Source: CAIKOD01 sp035543455 (GTDB lineage Archaea > Halobacteriota > Methanomicrobia > Methanomicrobiales > Methanospirillaceae). Taken from it: DNA of 35,119 nt. Under the pieces are notes generated by a model. That model did no database searches. It was not told the DNA's origin and saw only the letters and a list, made by a program, of their open reading frames with translations. The stretch spans positions 1-35,119 of the forward strand of contig DATKKE010000006.1 in assembly GCA_035543455.1 (NCBI GenBank). Direction: 5' to 3'. Below are positions 1 through 8,533 of this stretch, piece after piece; within the stretch, counting starts at the first letter, position 1, and every line of letters begins with the position of its first letter. The position numbers and the translations under genes are program-made.

Positions 1-386
1 TTCTTCTGTATAATTCCTCCGCTTGCACGTGAGAGCATCGCCGATGTCCCGACTTCATCGAGGCTTTTCAGCCTGAACAGTTCACCGAATCCGTCTATTT
101 TTTTCTCATAGAGGGGTTCCACGGCTTCGATAGTACAGTCATCATGAGTAAGCCCTGTTCCTCCATTGAGAATGATGCAATTGCACAACTTCATGCCGCA
201 AACAAGCGCTTCCCTGATTTCAGGAACTGAATCGGGCACGATGCCAAGGTATTCCGCATGTATTCCTGCATCGGCGAGAAGGGTAATAATTATCTTTCCA
301 CTGGAATCAGTAGTATTACTACGTGTACTGGAGACAGTTATGACGCCGGCCCTGATTTCAAGGGGTTCCCTGTGATCTGGATTCAT
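1..386 (-). CDS. moaB: MoaB/MogA-family molybdenum cofactor protein, partial (C-terminus outside window)
   Basis: The reverse strand reads from an ATG at 386 through about 128 codons and leaves the window at base 1 without a stop, so the C-terminus is missing. The visible protein has the MoaB/MogA fold signature: an early ITVSSTR strand, a dipeptide-rich helix, and the diagnostic LNGGTGLTHDDCTIEA motif around residues 75-90, followed by a motif resembling the family's GFGE-F-R segment. Family members (MoaB, MogA, Cnx1G) act on molybdopterin, adenylating it before molybdate or tungstate insertion. Methanogens need this for formylmethanofuran dehydrogenase and formate dehydrogenase. The gene points away from the putative origin at 387-1515. 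A TTTCCACTGGAA motif (295-306) resembling an origin box lies inside the coding region. The symbol is by family similarity; MogA cannot be excluded. Confidence 0.88.
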   Translation of the reverse strand, partial: MNPDHREPLEIRAGVITVSSTRSNTTDSSGKIIITLLADAGIHAEYLGIVPDSVPEIREALVCGMKLCNCIILNGGTGLTHDDCTIEAVEPLYEKKIDGFGELFRLKSLDEVGTSAMLSRASGGIIQK

Positions 387-460
387 CGAGTAACTATCAT
401 GAGTCTATGGTAAAAACCTAGCGAATCCGGTCTTTTCCCGATTGTATACAGGGATCCGTC

Positions 461-482
461 ACCCCTTTATTTCCACTGGAGA
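461..482 (-). repeat. ORB-like origin box, minus orientation
   Basis: On the minus strand this reads CTCCAGTGGAAATAAAGGGG, a near-perfect match to the published archaeal ORB layout (TCCAGTGGAAA, short spacer, AA, G-string). Its G-string points left, opposite to the copy at 1425-1447. Confidence 0.8.
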
Positions 483-1093
483 GAATTTATATGGCCCATT
501 AATTTGAAAATTATCATTATATGAACGATTTTTCAGATCTATATGAATCTATAGACTCGTTCATCAGTTATTTGGGTATATATTAAGGTATATGCTAAGA
601 TGGTTTCCTGATCTTATGTAATTCCAGTGAAGACCGGAAAATTACGATCCATTGGTTTTGAAATTCGATTATTCCTAGTTGTTCTTTTCAATAGGGGATT
701 TTAATCTATATATGATTATTTCTTTTGAATCAAATAATCTATTATTTACATTGAATTTGATCCTGTAATTACTGATTATTGTTATTTCTTTTGATTAAAC
801 TAGCCTGTTATAATACTTGATTTTCTTATGCAGTAATTGACATTTATTCTCTTTGAACTATTATTTTACTGGATCTCATCATTATAAGGATTTATTCTCT
901 GGATTGAATGATAGTTCATTCACCTGCAATGTTGGTAAATCAGAAATCAGGTTACAGGTTTTTGATATATTCCTGAGTTTTATATTTTATATGGAATTTT
1001 AAATTCAATTAGTATTTATATAAGTAAAGCCATAAGAACACATGACCGTTTTTTAATTTCTCAGCTAATATAATCCCACCATTCAACCAAACT

Positions 1094-1113
1094 CTGCAAT
1101 GGAAATTAAGGGG
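1094..1113 (+). repeat. ORB-like origin box, degenerate left arm
   Basis: The right half, TGGAAATTAAGGGG, is conserved relative to the copy at 1425-1447, but the left arm of the dyad is degenerate (CTGCAA). It is probably a weaker Orc1/Cdc6 site. Confidence 0.55.
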
Positions 1114-1142
1114 CCTCTCTGATCTGTCATAAAACCATCAAA

Positions 1143-1162
1143 TCCCTGGAAAATCCTGGGGT
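1143..1162 (+). repeat. ORB-like origin box, weak
   Basis: TCCCTGGAAAATCCTGGGGT keeps the TGGAAA core and a terminal G-string with normal spacing. The dyad and spacer deviate from the best copies. Confidence 0.45.
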
Positions 1163-1276
1163 TTTAACGTTCATGTAATAAAATGCCATATAATAATCTT
1201 CTGCAAATAAAATTAATTCTCATTCAGAATCCTCTTTTTTTTAGTATTTGATGCATTCTGGAAAAAAACAAAAAAA

Positions 1277-1290
1277 TTTCCACTGGAAAA
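1277..1290. repeat. Mini-ORB dyad
   Basis: TTTCCACTGGAAAA is an almost perfect dyad without the G-string, resembling the mini-ORBs described for other archaeal origins. A similar short dyad lies inside the upstream MoaB-like gene at 295-306, and TCCACTGGA occurs at 1502-1510. Confidence 0.5.
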
Positions 1291-1424
1291 AATATACAGG
1301 ACTATAATATCCAGAATTTTTTCATATGATATTGCGAGGCGTGCACGTGATATAAAGGTACTTCCACTCCTGAAAAATTTATAAAATTCTTTGATATTAT
1401 TCAGATTAAATCTTAATTCTCATT

Positions 1425-1447
1425 TATTCCATTGGAAATAAGGGGGT
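1425..1447 (+). repeat. ORB-like origin box, plus orientation
   Basis: The sequence contains TTCCATTGGAAATAAGGGGG, a full dyad plus AA and G-string, inverted relative to 461-482. It covers an in-frame ATG at 1432, which argues that this ATG is not the orc1 start. Confidence 0.78.
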
Positions 1448-1515
1448 TTATACGCACGAAAAAATCGATCAGATTTTATGTTTGGATACCTAAAGATCAC
1501 ATCCACTGGAGAAGT

Positions 1516-2799
1516 ATGCCTGAAGACCATGATACATCGGTAGGACTTTTTAAAAAGTTCCTCGCAAACAATAAAATTTTCAAGAACAGGGAAGTACTCA
1601 GGCATTCCTACAGGCCGCAAATTCTCCCGCACAGGCGCCCGCAGATCGACCAGGTCGCATCCATACTCGCGCCCTCACTGAAGAATGAGACACCTTCAAA
1701 TATTCTTATCTACGGTAAGACAGGAACCGGGAAAACGGCCTGCACAAGATATGTCGGTTCGGAACTCGAAAATGCAAGTTCCCAGATGGGAACCCTGTGC
1801 AGAGTCGTTCACCTGAACTGTGAGGTGATCGATACCCAGTACAGGGTCCTTGCCCAGATATCGAAATGTCTTCTCGGACCTGATGAAACGGCGAGCGATA
1901 AACTCAGGGCCCATATTCCGATGACCGGCTGGCCAACGGACCAGGTGTACCAGGAATTGAAAAACCAGCTAGAAACGGCTGGCGGAGTCCTCATTATTAT
2001 TCTCGACGAGATCGACAAACTGGTGAAAAAAAGCGGGGATGAAACACTCTATAACCTGACGAGGATTAATGCGGACCTGAAAAAGTCGAAGGTAAGCATG
2101 ATCGGGATTTCAAATGACCTGAGTTTTAAGGATTTCCTGGATCCCCGGGTGCTTTCTTCACTAAGCGAAGAGGAACTCGTTTTTCCACCCTACAATGCTC
2201 CCCAGCTGGTTGACATCCTCCAGCAGAGGGCTGAGGCTTCGTTTGTTGAAACTGCCCTTGATGAAGGAGTAATCCCCCTTTGCGCTGCACTCGCCGCGCA
2301 GGAACATGGTGATGCCCGGCGTGCCCTCGACCTGCTCCGGGTATCCGGGGAGATCGCCGATCGGGCGGATGCTGACCGGGTTCGGGAGGAGCACGTTAAA
2401 CAGGCCCAGGCTAAAATCGAGAGCGATAGCATGGTGGAATGTGTATCAACCCTCCCGACCCAGAGCAAGGTCGTGCTGTACTGTATGCTCCTTCTCGACC
2501 AGACAGGCCAGAACATATTCACGAGCGGGGAAGTATCCCGTATTTACAAAGAGATCGCACCGACCCTCGACCTCGATGTCCTCACACACAGGAGGATAAC
2601 AGACCTCATCAGCGAGCTGAATATGCTTGGCGTAATCAATACCCGGGTTGTCAGCCGCGGCCGTTACGGGAGGACAAAAGAGATGTGGTTTGATGCAAAT
2701 ACCTATAAAATATGGGACGTGATTCTGAACGACCCCCGTCTGAGTGAGCACGGGCTCGCCCAGATAGATCCAAACTGGGTCAGGAATCTGTTCAGGTGA
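1516..2799 (+). CDS. orc1: Orc1/Cdc6 family replication initiation protein
   Basis: A 427-residue AAA+ initiator that binds ORB elements and loads the MCM helicase. Walker A GKTGTGKT lies at residues 67-74 and Walker B is ILDEIDKL. The sensor region SNDLSFKDFLDPRVLSS is the typical initiator-specific stretch, and a C-terminal winged-helix domain follows from about residue 330. Length is normal for archaeal Cdc6. The frame is open back to an ATG at 1432, but that start lies inside an origin box, and the extra 28 residues do not look like the family's N-terminus. ATG 1516, preceded by TGGAGA at 1507-1512, gives a typical start. The stop overlaps a possible GTG start of the next gene, so orc1 and the Lrp-like gene are probably cotranscribed. 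Binding to the upstream ORBs suggests autoregulation, which is inferred. Confidence 0.95.
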   Translation: MPEDHDTSVGLFKKFLANNKIFKNREVLRHSYRPQILPHRRPQIDQVASILAPSLKNETPSNILIYGKTGTGKTACTRYVGSELENASSQMGTLCRVVHLNCEVIDTQYRVLAQISKCLLGPDETASDKLRAHIPMTGWPTDQVYQELKNQLETAGGVLIIILDEIDKLVKKSGDETLYNLTRINADLKKSKVSMIGISNDLSFKDFLDPRVLSSLSEEELVFPPYNAPQLVDILQQRAEASFVETALDEGVIPLCAALAAQEHGDARRALDLLRVSGEIADRADADRVREEHVKQAQAKIESDSMVECVSTLPTQSKVVLYCMLLLDQTGQNIFTSGEVSRIYKEIAPTLDLDVLTHRRITDLISELNMLGVINTRVVSRGRYGRTKEMWFDANTYKIWDVILNDPRLSEHGLAQIDPNWVRNLFR

Positions 2800-2804
2800 A
2801 AAAG

Positions 2805-3296
2805 ATGGATGAAAAGGATACACTCCTCCTCCAGTTGCTTGAGGATAACAGTCGCGTAACGGCAGAAGAACTATCCGTAATGACAGAACTTCCGGTCGCA
2901 GAGATCGGGGCCCGGATAGCAGCACTGGAAGATGCCTGCATAATCAGGAAATATTCAACAATAATTGACTGGGAACGGGCAGGTACGGGAGTTGTATCGG
3001 CAATTATCGAACTGAAGGTAAGTCCCGAGCGGGATTTCGGATATGACCGGATCGCAGAGCGCATTGCCAAGTTCAACCAGGTCAGGTCGCTCCGCCTTAT
3101 CACCGGGACATATGATTTCCAGCTTCTTGTTACCGGCAGCACAATGCAGGAGGTGGCCAGGTTCGTATCGGAACACATCGCACCGATGGACAGGATACGG
3201 GAAACGGCTACCCATATCATCATGAAGACCTATAAGGAAAATGGAACTACCTCCATCGAACACGAAAGTGGGGAACGGATCCCCTACTCCTTCTAG
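2805..3296 (+). CDS. Lrp/AsnC family transcriptional regulator
   Basis: A 163-residue protein with an N-terminal winged helix-turn-helix (DEKDTLLLQLLEDNSRVTAEEL, with its recognition helix about residues 33-50) and a C-terminal RAM/AsnC ligand-binding ferredoxin-like domain that includes GTYDFQLLVTG. These regulators form dimers to octamers and sense amino acids. ATG 2805 was chosen because GGTGA at 2795-2799 is well spaced. A GTG at 2796 in the same frame is the alternative and would overlap the orc1 stop. The gene lies 8 bases before an aminotransferase, so it may control that gene or bind one of its substrates (inference). The C-terminal tail after the RAM domain is polar and unremarkable. 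Confidence 0.92.
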   Translation: MDEKDTLLLQLLEDNSRVTAEELSVMTELPVAEIGARIAALEDACIIRKYSTIIDWERAGTGVVSAIIELKVSPERDFGYDRIAERIAKFNQVRSLRLITGTYDFQLLVTGSTMQEVARFVSEHIAPMDRIRETATHIIMKTYKENGTTSIEHESGERIPYSF

Positions 3297-3304
3297 GTGT
3301 CCGG

Positions 3305-4465
3305 ATGAGAAATTTCATCTCGAGGCGGGCTTCAGAGATACCGCCATCGGGAATACGGAAATTTTTTGACCTTGCCCTGACCATGGAAGGGGTCATCTCG
3401 CTCGGTGTCGGTGAGCCGGATTTCAGTACCCCCTGGAATATTTGCGAATCGGGTATTTATTCGATTGAACAGGGGATCACCTCGTATACCTCGAACCGGG
3501 GTCTTCAGTCGTTGCGGGACAACCTTTCACGGTACCTCAGGGAGCATTACGGACTGCAGTATAATGCCGATAGTGAAATCATCATCACGAGCGGCGTATC
3601 GGAGGCCCTGGATATTGCTATCCGGGCGGTGACCGATCCCGGTGATGAAATCCTTGTCACGGAACCTATCTATGTATCATATGCCCCCTGTGTCACCCTT
3701 GCCGGCGGAATTCCTGTGTCGGTCCCCTGTTATGAAAAACACAACTTCAGGGTTACTCCCGAAGCGATAATGGAAAAAATTACCAGCAGGAGCAAAGTCC
3801 TCATCCTTAATTTCCCAAACAATCCTACCGGGGCGATGCTCAGCAGGGATGATCTCCGCGGGATTTCGGATATAGCGAATGATCATGACCTTCTCCTGAT
3901 CAGTGACGAGGTATATGCGGAACTTACGTATGATGGCTCGCATACCGCAGTGGCTACGATCGATGGACTACGGCAACGAACGATTACTCTGAACGGATTT
4001 TCAAAAGCATATGCAATGACAGGGTGGAGAGTCGGGTATCTTTGCGCTCCGGAACCCATCTGCGATGCCGCCCTGAAAATCCACCAGTACGTGATGCTGT
4101 GTGCGCCGATCATGGGGCAGATTGCAGCAAATGAGGCATTAAAGAATGGAGAGGACGAGAAAGACAGGATGGTATCTGAATACCGGATCCGGAGAAACAT
4201 ATTTGTCAACGACTTAAACAGGATTGGTCTCCCCTGCCATCTCCCTGAGGGGGCGTTCTATGCCTTTCCCTCGGTGAAAGGGACCGGATTGTCTGACCTT
4301 GAATTTGCCGAACAGCTCCTCAAAGAAGAGCGGGTAGCCGTGGTTCCGGGATCTGTCTTCGGTGACGCGGCGAGGGACCATTTGCGATGTGCCTATGCAG
4401 TGTCAAGGAAAGACCTAAAGGAGGCGATTTCCAGGATGGAAAGGTTGATGGAGACCCTCCATTAA
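3305..4465 (+). CDS. PLP-dependent aminotransferase, class I/II (AspC/aromatic type)
   Basis: A 386-residue fold-type I aminotransferase. It has the substrate-loop motif GVGEPDF near residue 34, the cofactor-binding NFPNNPTGA at 169-177, SDEVYAEL at 200-207 and the Schiff-base lysine K234 in GFSKAYAMTGWR. A conserved C-terminal arginine region (HLRCAYAVS) would bind the substrate carboxylate. Family members interconvert aspartate, aromatic amino acids or alanine with 2-oxoglutarate. The exact substrate cannot be read from the sequence. The ATG follows the Lrp-like gene by 8 bases, with TAGGTG upstream, so the two genes are an operon and the regulator may sense an amino acid made here. A U-tract at 4477-4484 follows the stop. 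Confidence 0.93.
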   Translation: MRNFISRRASEIPPSGIRKFFDLALTMEGVISLGVGEPDFSTPWNICESGIYSIEQGITSYTSNRGLQSLRDNLSRYLREHYGLQYNADSEIIITSGVSEALDIAIRAVTDPGDEILVTEPIYVSYAPCVTLAGGIPVSVPCYEKHNFRVTPEAIMEKITSRSKVLILNFPNNPTGAMLSRDDLRGISDIANDHDLLLISDEVYAELTYDGSHTAVATIDGLRQRTITLNGFSKAYAMTGWRVGYLCAPEPICDAALKIHQYVMLCAPIMGQIAANEALKNGEDEKDRMVSEYRIRRNIFVNDLNRIGLPCHLPEGAFYAFPSVKGTGLSDLEFAEQLLKEERVAVVPGSVFGDAARDHLRCAYAVSRKDLKEAISRMERLMETLH

Positions 4466-4476
4466 GTCCGCTGTAA

Positions 4477-4484
4477 TTTTTTTT
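4477..4484 (+). terminator. U-tract terminator after the aminotransferase gene
   Basis: A run of eight T starts 12 bases after the stop codon, with no strong preceding hairpin. This is the usual archaeal intrinsic terminator form. The remaining AT-rich gap to 4750 holds only a plausible TATA element (about 4706-4716) for purA. Confidence 0.55.
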
Positions 4485-4750
4485 CAGAACGTTCTTAGGG
4501 AATTTTTGAATAATCTTTTGAATTGTTTTTCGGAACATAGGTCCGGGTTGATCGCTAACTGCCTTTTCGAGGATTCATTTCGAAATATTTTCCCAATGTT
4601 TTATTTTTGAGTATCTTGTCAGAACGCCTTTTCCGAAGAGTCGTTTCATCAGATACCAACCGGAAGGGGTTCTCCATGAGAAGAATAGCGCTCCAGAAAA
4701 CCGGGATATAGATTTATTGCGTTTATCAACCCATACTATACGATAGAAGA

Positions 4751-5761
4751 ATGAGCTGCACCATAATTGTCGGTGGTTTTTTTGGGGATGAAGGGAAGGG
4801 CAAGATAGTTGCTCACATTGCCAATCACGATAAACCAACTATTATATCCCGTGGCGGCGTCGGGCCGAACGCGGGCCATACCGTGAAAGTGGGAGAGAAA
4901 GAATACGGGGTACGGATGGTCCCTTCAGGATTTGTTTACCCTGATGCGCGCCTGTTTATCGGGACCGGTGTCCTTGTTGATCCCAGAGTACTTAAATCCG
5001 AAGTCGATATGCTCGGGGTTAAGGGGCGAATTTTTGTCGATTCCCGCTGTGGTATCATTGAAGAGGACCATATAAAACGGGACAAGGGGAGCGATCACCT
5101 TGCAAAAAAAATCGGCAGCACGGGAAGCGGTTGCGGGCCTGCAAATGCAGACCGGATTATGCGGACTGCAAGACTTGCACGAGATGTGCCCGAGCTCAAA
5201 GAATATCTGATTGATGTTCCGTTAGAACTGAACACGGCAATCAGCCGCGGAGAGACGGTACTGCTCGAAGGAACCCAGGGGTTCGGAATCTCCCTGTATT
5301 ACGGTACCTACCCGTTCGTTACGAGCAAGGACACTTCCGCATCGCAGATCGCGTCTGATAACGGTGTCGGACCGACCCGTATAGATGACGTCATTGTCGT
5401 ATTCAAGGCGTACCCGACCCGCGTCGGAGAAGGGCCCTTCTCGACGGAAATGTCACGGGAAGAGTCTGATGAGATGGGGATCCAGGAATTTGGGACGGTA
5501 ACACATCGCCAGAGACGCATTGGCGAGTGGGATGGAACAATGGCACGATATTCGGCGATGATTAATGGTTGCACCCAGGCAGCAATTACCGGTATAGATC
5601 GGATCGATCCTGCCTGCTCCGGAGCGACCCGTTACGATCAGCTGACGAAAAAAGCTATAGATTTCCTTAAACAAGCCGAGAAGGATATTGGTTTTCCCAT
5701 CACCCTCATTTCCACCGGACCTGAAGTTTCAGAGATAATCGATATCCGCGATGAATTATGA
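4751..5761 (+). CDS. purA: Adenylosuccinate synthetase
   Basis: A 336-residue protein catalysing GTP-dependent condensation of IMP with aspartate, the first committed step to AMP. The P-loop-like GDEGKGK is at residues 12-18, followed by GVGPNAGHTV (IMP and Mg binding), GSTGSGCGPANADR, the LEGTQGFG motif and the C-terminal STGP guanine-binding motif. At 336 residues it is about 100 shorter than bacterial PurA, which is normal for the archaeal short form. The start is ATG 4751 with GATAGAAG upstream; an AT-rich stretch ending about 4716 is a plausible TATA box. The last codon and stop overlap the next gene start (ATGA), which implies translational coupling with the Trm112-like protein. Confidence 0.96.
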   Translation: MSCTIIVGGFFGDEGKGKIVAHIANHDKPTIISRGGVGPNAGHTVKVGEKEYGVRMVPSGFVYPDARLFIGTGVLVDPRVLKSEVDMLGVKGRIFVDSRCGIIEEDHIKRDKGSDHLAKKIGSTGSGCGPANADRIMRTARLARDVPELKEYLIDVPLELNTAISRGETVLLEGTQGFGISLYYGTYPFVTSKDTSASQIASDNGVGPTRIDDVIVVFKAYPTRVGEGPFSTEMSREESDEMGIQEFGTVTHRQRRIGEWDGTMARYSAMINGCTQAAITGIDRIDPACSGATRYDQLTKKAIDFLKQAEKDIGFPITLISTGPEVSEIIDIRDEL

Positions 5762-5952
5762 GACGAAGTCTCCTCGATATCATCTGCTGCCCGGTATGCA
5801 AGGGGGATCTGATCCTTCATATCGTGAAGGAAAACGAATCTGAAATTGTCGAAGGCACGCTCACCTGTCCGGTATGTAATGTCCAGTACCCGATATTGGA
5901 TGGAATTCCCGACCTCATCCCCAGGGATTCCCCCGACACCAAACCCTGTTAA
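5758..5952 (+). CDS. Trm112-like zinc-binding methyltransferase activator
   Basis: A 64-residue protein with a Trm112/YcaR-type fold. CCPVCKGDL near residue 10 and CPVCNVQYP near residue 37 supply the two CxxC zinc knuckles, and it ends in the family's typical YPILDGIPDLIP segment. Archaeal Trm112 activates several SAM-dependent methyltransferases acting on tRNA, rRNA or protein. No partner methyltransferase is adjacent. The start codon overlaps the purA stop by 4 bases, so it is translated from the purA message. Family assignment is confident; partners cannot be known from this sequence. Confidence 0.9.
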   Translation: MRRSLLDIICCPVCKGDLILHIVKENESEIVEGTLTCPVCNVQYPILDGIPDLIPRDSPDTKPC

Positions 5953-6034
5953 CCGTCTCCTCTGAAGGCTCTAGTCCCGGGAGGACATATACAAAGGCAC
6001 GGTCAAGAGCTTGCAGCGAGCGAATTAAGGTTCC

Positions 6035-6949
6035 ATGGTACCTGCAGTAATAATCCCGGCCGGACTACTGGTAGACCGGCTGATCGGCGATCCGGACTCG
6101 AGGTACCATCCGGTAGCATTGCTCGGACGATTAATCGGGTGGTGGGGAAGGCCCTCTGTCTGGTCGCCAAAGGCTGCAAGGATCGCAGGAATCCTGATGT
6201 GGATTGGGACGGTATTCCTCTTCGCCCTGCCATTTCTTCTTTTCAGCGTATTTGCACCCTGGTATCTCTATGTAATCATCGCACCCTTCCTTCTCAAGAT
6301 CTGTCTTGCGTGGCGCTCACTCGAAGAACATGCGGAACGGGTTATAGACGCAGTAAGGCGGGACCTTGGTGAAGGAAGGGGGCAGGTCAGCATGATGGTC
6401 TCGAGGGACAGCAGGGAACTCAGTCGCGAACAGGTACTCTCGGCGGGATATGAATCGATGACGGAAAACCTCGTCGACAGCATCATATCTCCCCTGTTCT
6501 TCTTCGGGCTCGCGGGGCTTACCGGCGCTGCAGTATACAGGGCTGCCAATACCATGGATGCCATGCTCGGCTATAAAGATGAGCGGAAAGACCTTGGCTG
6601 GTGGCCGGCGCGGATGGATGACCTTCTCAATTATATTCCCGCCCGGATTACCGGTGGTTTATTGCTGTTGTATTTTGCCTGCAAAGGGAGGTTTCGTCAG
6701 GCCTGGCACACGTTCCGCGAAGATGGGAAGAAGCGGCCGGGTTATAACGGGGGAATTCCCATGGCGATCATGGCCGGTGGTACGGGCATTGTATTCGAGA
6801 AACCCGGGATATACCGGATAGGGCCGGGAGTGCGGTCCTTTGACGAGGCAGGACCAGAGATTTTCTCTGCGGTCAGGGTTGTGACACTCGTATTCGCAGG
6901 GCTGTTGACAGGGGCAGTACTTTTATTGCAGGTGCTGCTGATTATGTAG
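6035..6949 (+). CDS. cbiB: Adenosylcobinamide-phosphate synthase CbiB
   Basis: A 304-residue integral membrane protein that attaches the aminopropanol-type linker to adenosylcobyric acid in cobamide synthesis. The N-terminus contains the diagnostic DRLIGDPDSRYHPVALLG. Central motifs include REQVLSAGYESMTENLVDSI and YRAANTMDAMLGYKDER. The C-terminal part contains NGGIPMAIMAG. Several hydrophobic segments (residues about 50-85, 150-175, 200-215 and 280-304) fit a polytopic protein. Start ATG 6035 follows TTAAGG. It is separated from pdxS by 4 bases. Local supply of cobamide fits the corrinoid-dependent CODH/ACS genes downstream, although CbiB is also needed for Mtr in any methanogen. Confidence 0.95.
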   Translation: MVPAVIIPAGLLVDRLIGDPDSRYHPVALLGRLIGWWGRPSVWSPKAARIAGILMWIGTVFLFALPFLLFSVFAPWYLYVIIAPFLLKICLAWRSLEEHAERVIDAVRRDLGEGRGQVSMMVSRDSRELSREQVLSAGYESMTENLVDSIISPLFFFGLAGLTGAAVYRAANTMDAMLGYKDERKDLGWWPARMDDLLNYIPARITGGLLLLYFACKGRFRQAWHTFREDGKKRPGYNGGIPMAIMAGGTGIVFEKPGIYRIGPGVRSFDEAGPEIFSAVRVVTLVFAGLLTGAVLLLQVLLIM

Positions 6950-6953
6950 GAAT

Positions 6954-7850
6954 ATGAAGCTCGAGGAACTGAGATTTGGCACCGAGTTGCTGAAACGGGG
7001 TTTTGCATCCATGCAGAAGGGAGGCGTAATCATGGATGTCGTAAACGCCGGGCAGGCAAAAATTGCGGAGGAGGCCGGTGCCGTCGCAGTGATGGCGCTC
7101 GAACGGGTTCCGGCTGACATCAGGAAGGCAGGCGGGGTGGCCCGGATGGCCGATCCTGAAATTGTCATCTCGATTATTGATGCCGTTTCTATCCCCGTCA
7201 TGGGAAAAGTCAGGATAGGACATTTCGTCGAGGCGCAGGTACTCGAGTCGCTCGGTGTGGATATGTTAGACGAGAGCGAGGTCCTGACCCCGGCCGATGA
7301 ACAATACCATATCGATAAGAAAAAATTTAAGGTGCCATTCGTCTGCGGAGCCCGGAATCTGGGAGAAGCTCTCAGACGGGTCGGAGAGGGCGCCGCGATG
7401 ATCAGGACAAAGGGTGAAGCGGGCACAGGGAACGTAGTGGAAGCCGTCCGTCACATGCGTGCGATCATGGGAGAGATCAGGATGCTCAAGGGTATGGACA
7501 GCCAGGAGATCGCTGACTTCGCAAGGGATATCGAGGCACCCGTTGAGCTGGTGCTCGAGTGTGCCCGGATGGGTCGCCTTCCCGTGGTAAATTTCTCGGC
7601 CGGGGGAATCGCCACGCCATCGGATGCGGCCCTTATGATGCAGCTTGGTGCTGACGGGGTGTTTGTCGGTTCCGGGATCTTCAAATCATCAGAACCGGAA
7701 AAAATGGCCCGCGCAATTGTAGAAGCGGTCAATCACTATGACGAACCGGAGATTATCGCGAAGGTCAGTTCGGGCCTCGGCCAGGCGATGCCGGGGCTCG
7801 ATGTCCATACGCTTCCCGAGGACCAGGTCCTTCAGTATCGCGGACGATAA
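6954..7850 (+). CDS. pdxS: Pyridoxal 5'-phosphate synthase lyase subunit PdxS
   Basis: A 298-residue (beta/alpha)8 synthase that makes PLP from ribose 5-phosphate, glyceraldehyde 3-phosphate and ammonia delivered by PdxT. Visible family motifs are KGGVIMDVVNAGQAKIAE, ALERVPADIR, the first active-site lysine K85 in PVMGKVRIGHF and the second lysine region MIRTKGEAGTGNVVEAVRHM. It is a textbook length. The ATG at 6954 lies 4 bases after the cbiB stop. A T8 tract (7856-7863) lies just after its stop. The partner pdxT begins 90 bases downstream rather than overlapping as is common, so the two may be partly uncoupled. Confidence 0.97.
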   Translation: MKLEELRFGTELLKRGFASMQKGGVIMDVVNAGQAKIAEEAGAVAVMALERVPADIRKAGGVARMADPEIVISIIDAVSIPVMGKVRIGHFVEAQVLESLGVDMLDESEVLTPADEQYHIDKKKFKVPFVCGARNLGEALRRVGEGAAMIRTKGEAGTGNVVEAVRHMRAIMGEIRMLKGMDSQEIADFARDIEAPVELVLECARMGRLPVVNFSAGGIATPSDAALMMQLGADGVFVGSGIFKSSEPEKMARAIVEAVNHYDEPEIIAKVSSGLGQAMPGLDVHTLPEDQVLQYRGR

Positions 7851-7855
7851 TATTA

Positions 7856-7863
7856 TTTTTTTT
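7856..7863 (+). terminator. U-tract between pdxS and pdxT
   Basis: Eight T lie immediately after the pdxS stop within an AT-rich stretch. This may reduce readthrough into pdxT. No strong hairpin precedes it. Confidence 0.4.
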
Positions 7864-7939
7864 AGAAATCTGGTGATAACAGATATCCCGTTGTTCCGCG
7901 TAAAAGCTTGGGAAGGTTACGTAAACAGCCAGATCGGGA

Positions 7940-8533
7940 ATGGAAATGGATGTAAAGATCGGGGTTCTCGCTCTCCAGGGAAATGTCAGCGAGCATATTG
8001 ATGCATTTATCCGTGCACTGCGGGCAATGGGCCTTGCGGAAACATCGTGTGTATCTCAGGTCAGGCATGCGGCAGGGATCGACGATCTTGATGTCCTTGC
8101 CATCCCCGGTGGGGAATCCACAACGATATCCCGCCTTATCGACAAGAACCGGATGAGGGAAACGATCATCTCGTTCGACGGTGGTATCTTTGCCACCTGC
8201 GCAGGGATGGTGCTCATGGCCACGGAGGTTGACGACCCCCAGGTAGGGACGCTGGGCCTGATTGATCTGAATGTAAACCGCAACGCATTCGGCCGCCAAA
8301 GGGAATCATTTGAGGCCGATCTGATCGTTAAAGACCTGGGGGTCCCCTATCATGCGGTATTCATCCGGGCACCCGTGGCCACGAGGGCAGGTAACGGTGT
8401 CGAAATAATGTCACGGATCGATAAGGGGATCGTTGCCGTCCGAAGTGGGAAACATTATGCTCTGGCCTTCCACCCCGAGCTCGGAAATGATCCGAGGATC
8501 CACATACAGTTCCTCGAAGGACTCGGGTTTTGA
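7940..8533 (+). CDS. pdxT: Pyridoxal 5'-phosphate synthase glutaminase subunit PdxT
   Basis: A class I glutamine amidotransferase of 197 residues that hydrolyses glutamine and channels ammonia to PdxS. IGVLALQGNVSEH is the family N-terminus, IPGGESTTI the oxyanion-region motif, C87 in FATCAGM the nucleophile, and H178/E180 in AFHPELGND the rest of the triad. An ATG at 7946 (MDVKIGVL) is an equally good start and closer to most family members; GGGAATGGA precedes both. All catalytic residues are present. It is the last plus-strand gene before a convergent gap of about 390 bases. Confidence 0.95.
   Translation: MEMDVKIGVLALQGNVSEHIDAFIRALRAMGLAETSCVSQVRHAAGIDDLDVLAIPGGESTTISRLIDKNRMRETIISFDGGIFATCAGMVLMATEVDDPQVGTLGLIDLNVNRNAFGRQRESFEADLIVKDLGVPYHAVFIRAPVATRAGNGVEIMSRIDKGIVAVRSGKHYALAFHPELGNDPRIHIQFLEGLGF

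Larger units (their letters stand above)
387..1515. other. Probable chromosomal replication origin (oriC), AT-rich, with ORB repeats
   Basis: About 1.1 kb without a convincing gene, much richer in A/T than the rest of the window, directly upstream of orc1/cdc6. It contains several copies of a motif matching the archaeal origin recognition box (dyad TTCCA-n-TGGAAA followed by an AA-GGGG string). The two best copies have opposite orientations near the ends of the region, at 461-482 (minus) and 1425-1447 (plus), with their G-strings pointing outward. Weaker plus copies are at 1094-1113 and 1143-1162, and a short dyad without G-string is at 1277-1290. Inverted ORBs flanking an AT-rich unwinding segment next to an orc1/cdc6 gene is the established layout of archaeal origins. 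No replication data are available here, so origin function is inferred. Confidence 0.82.
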
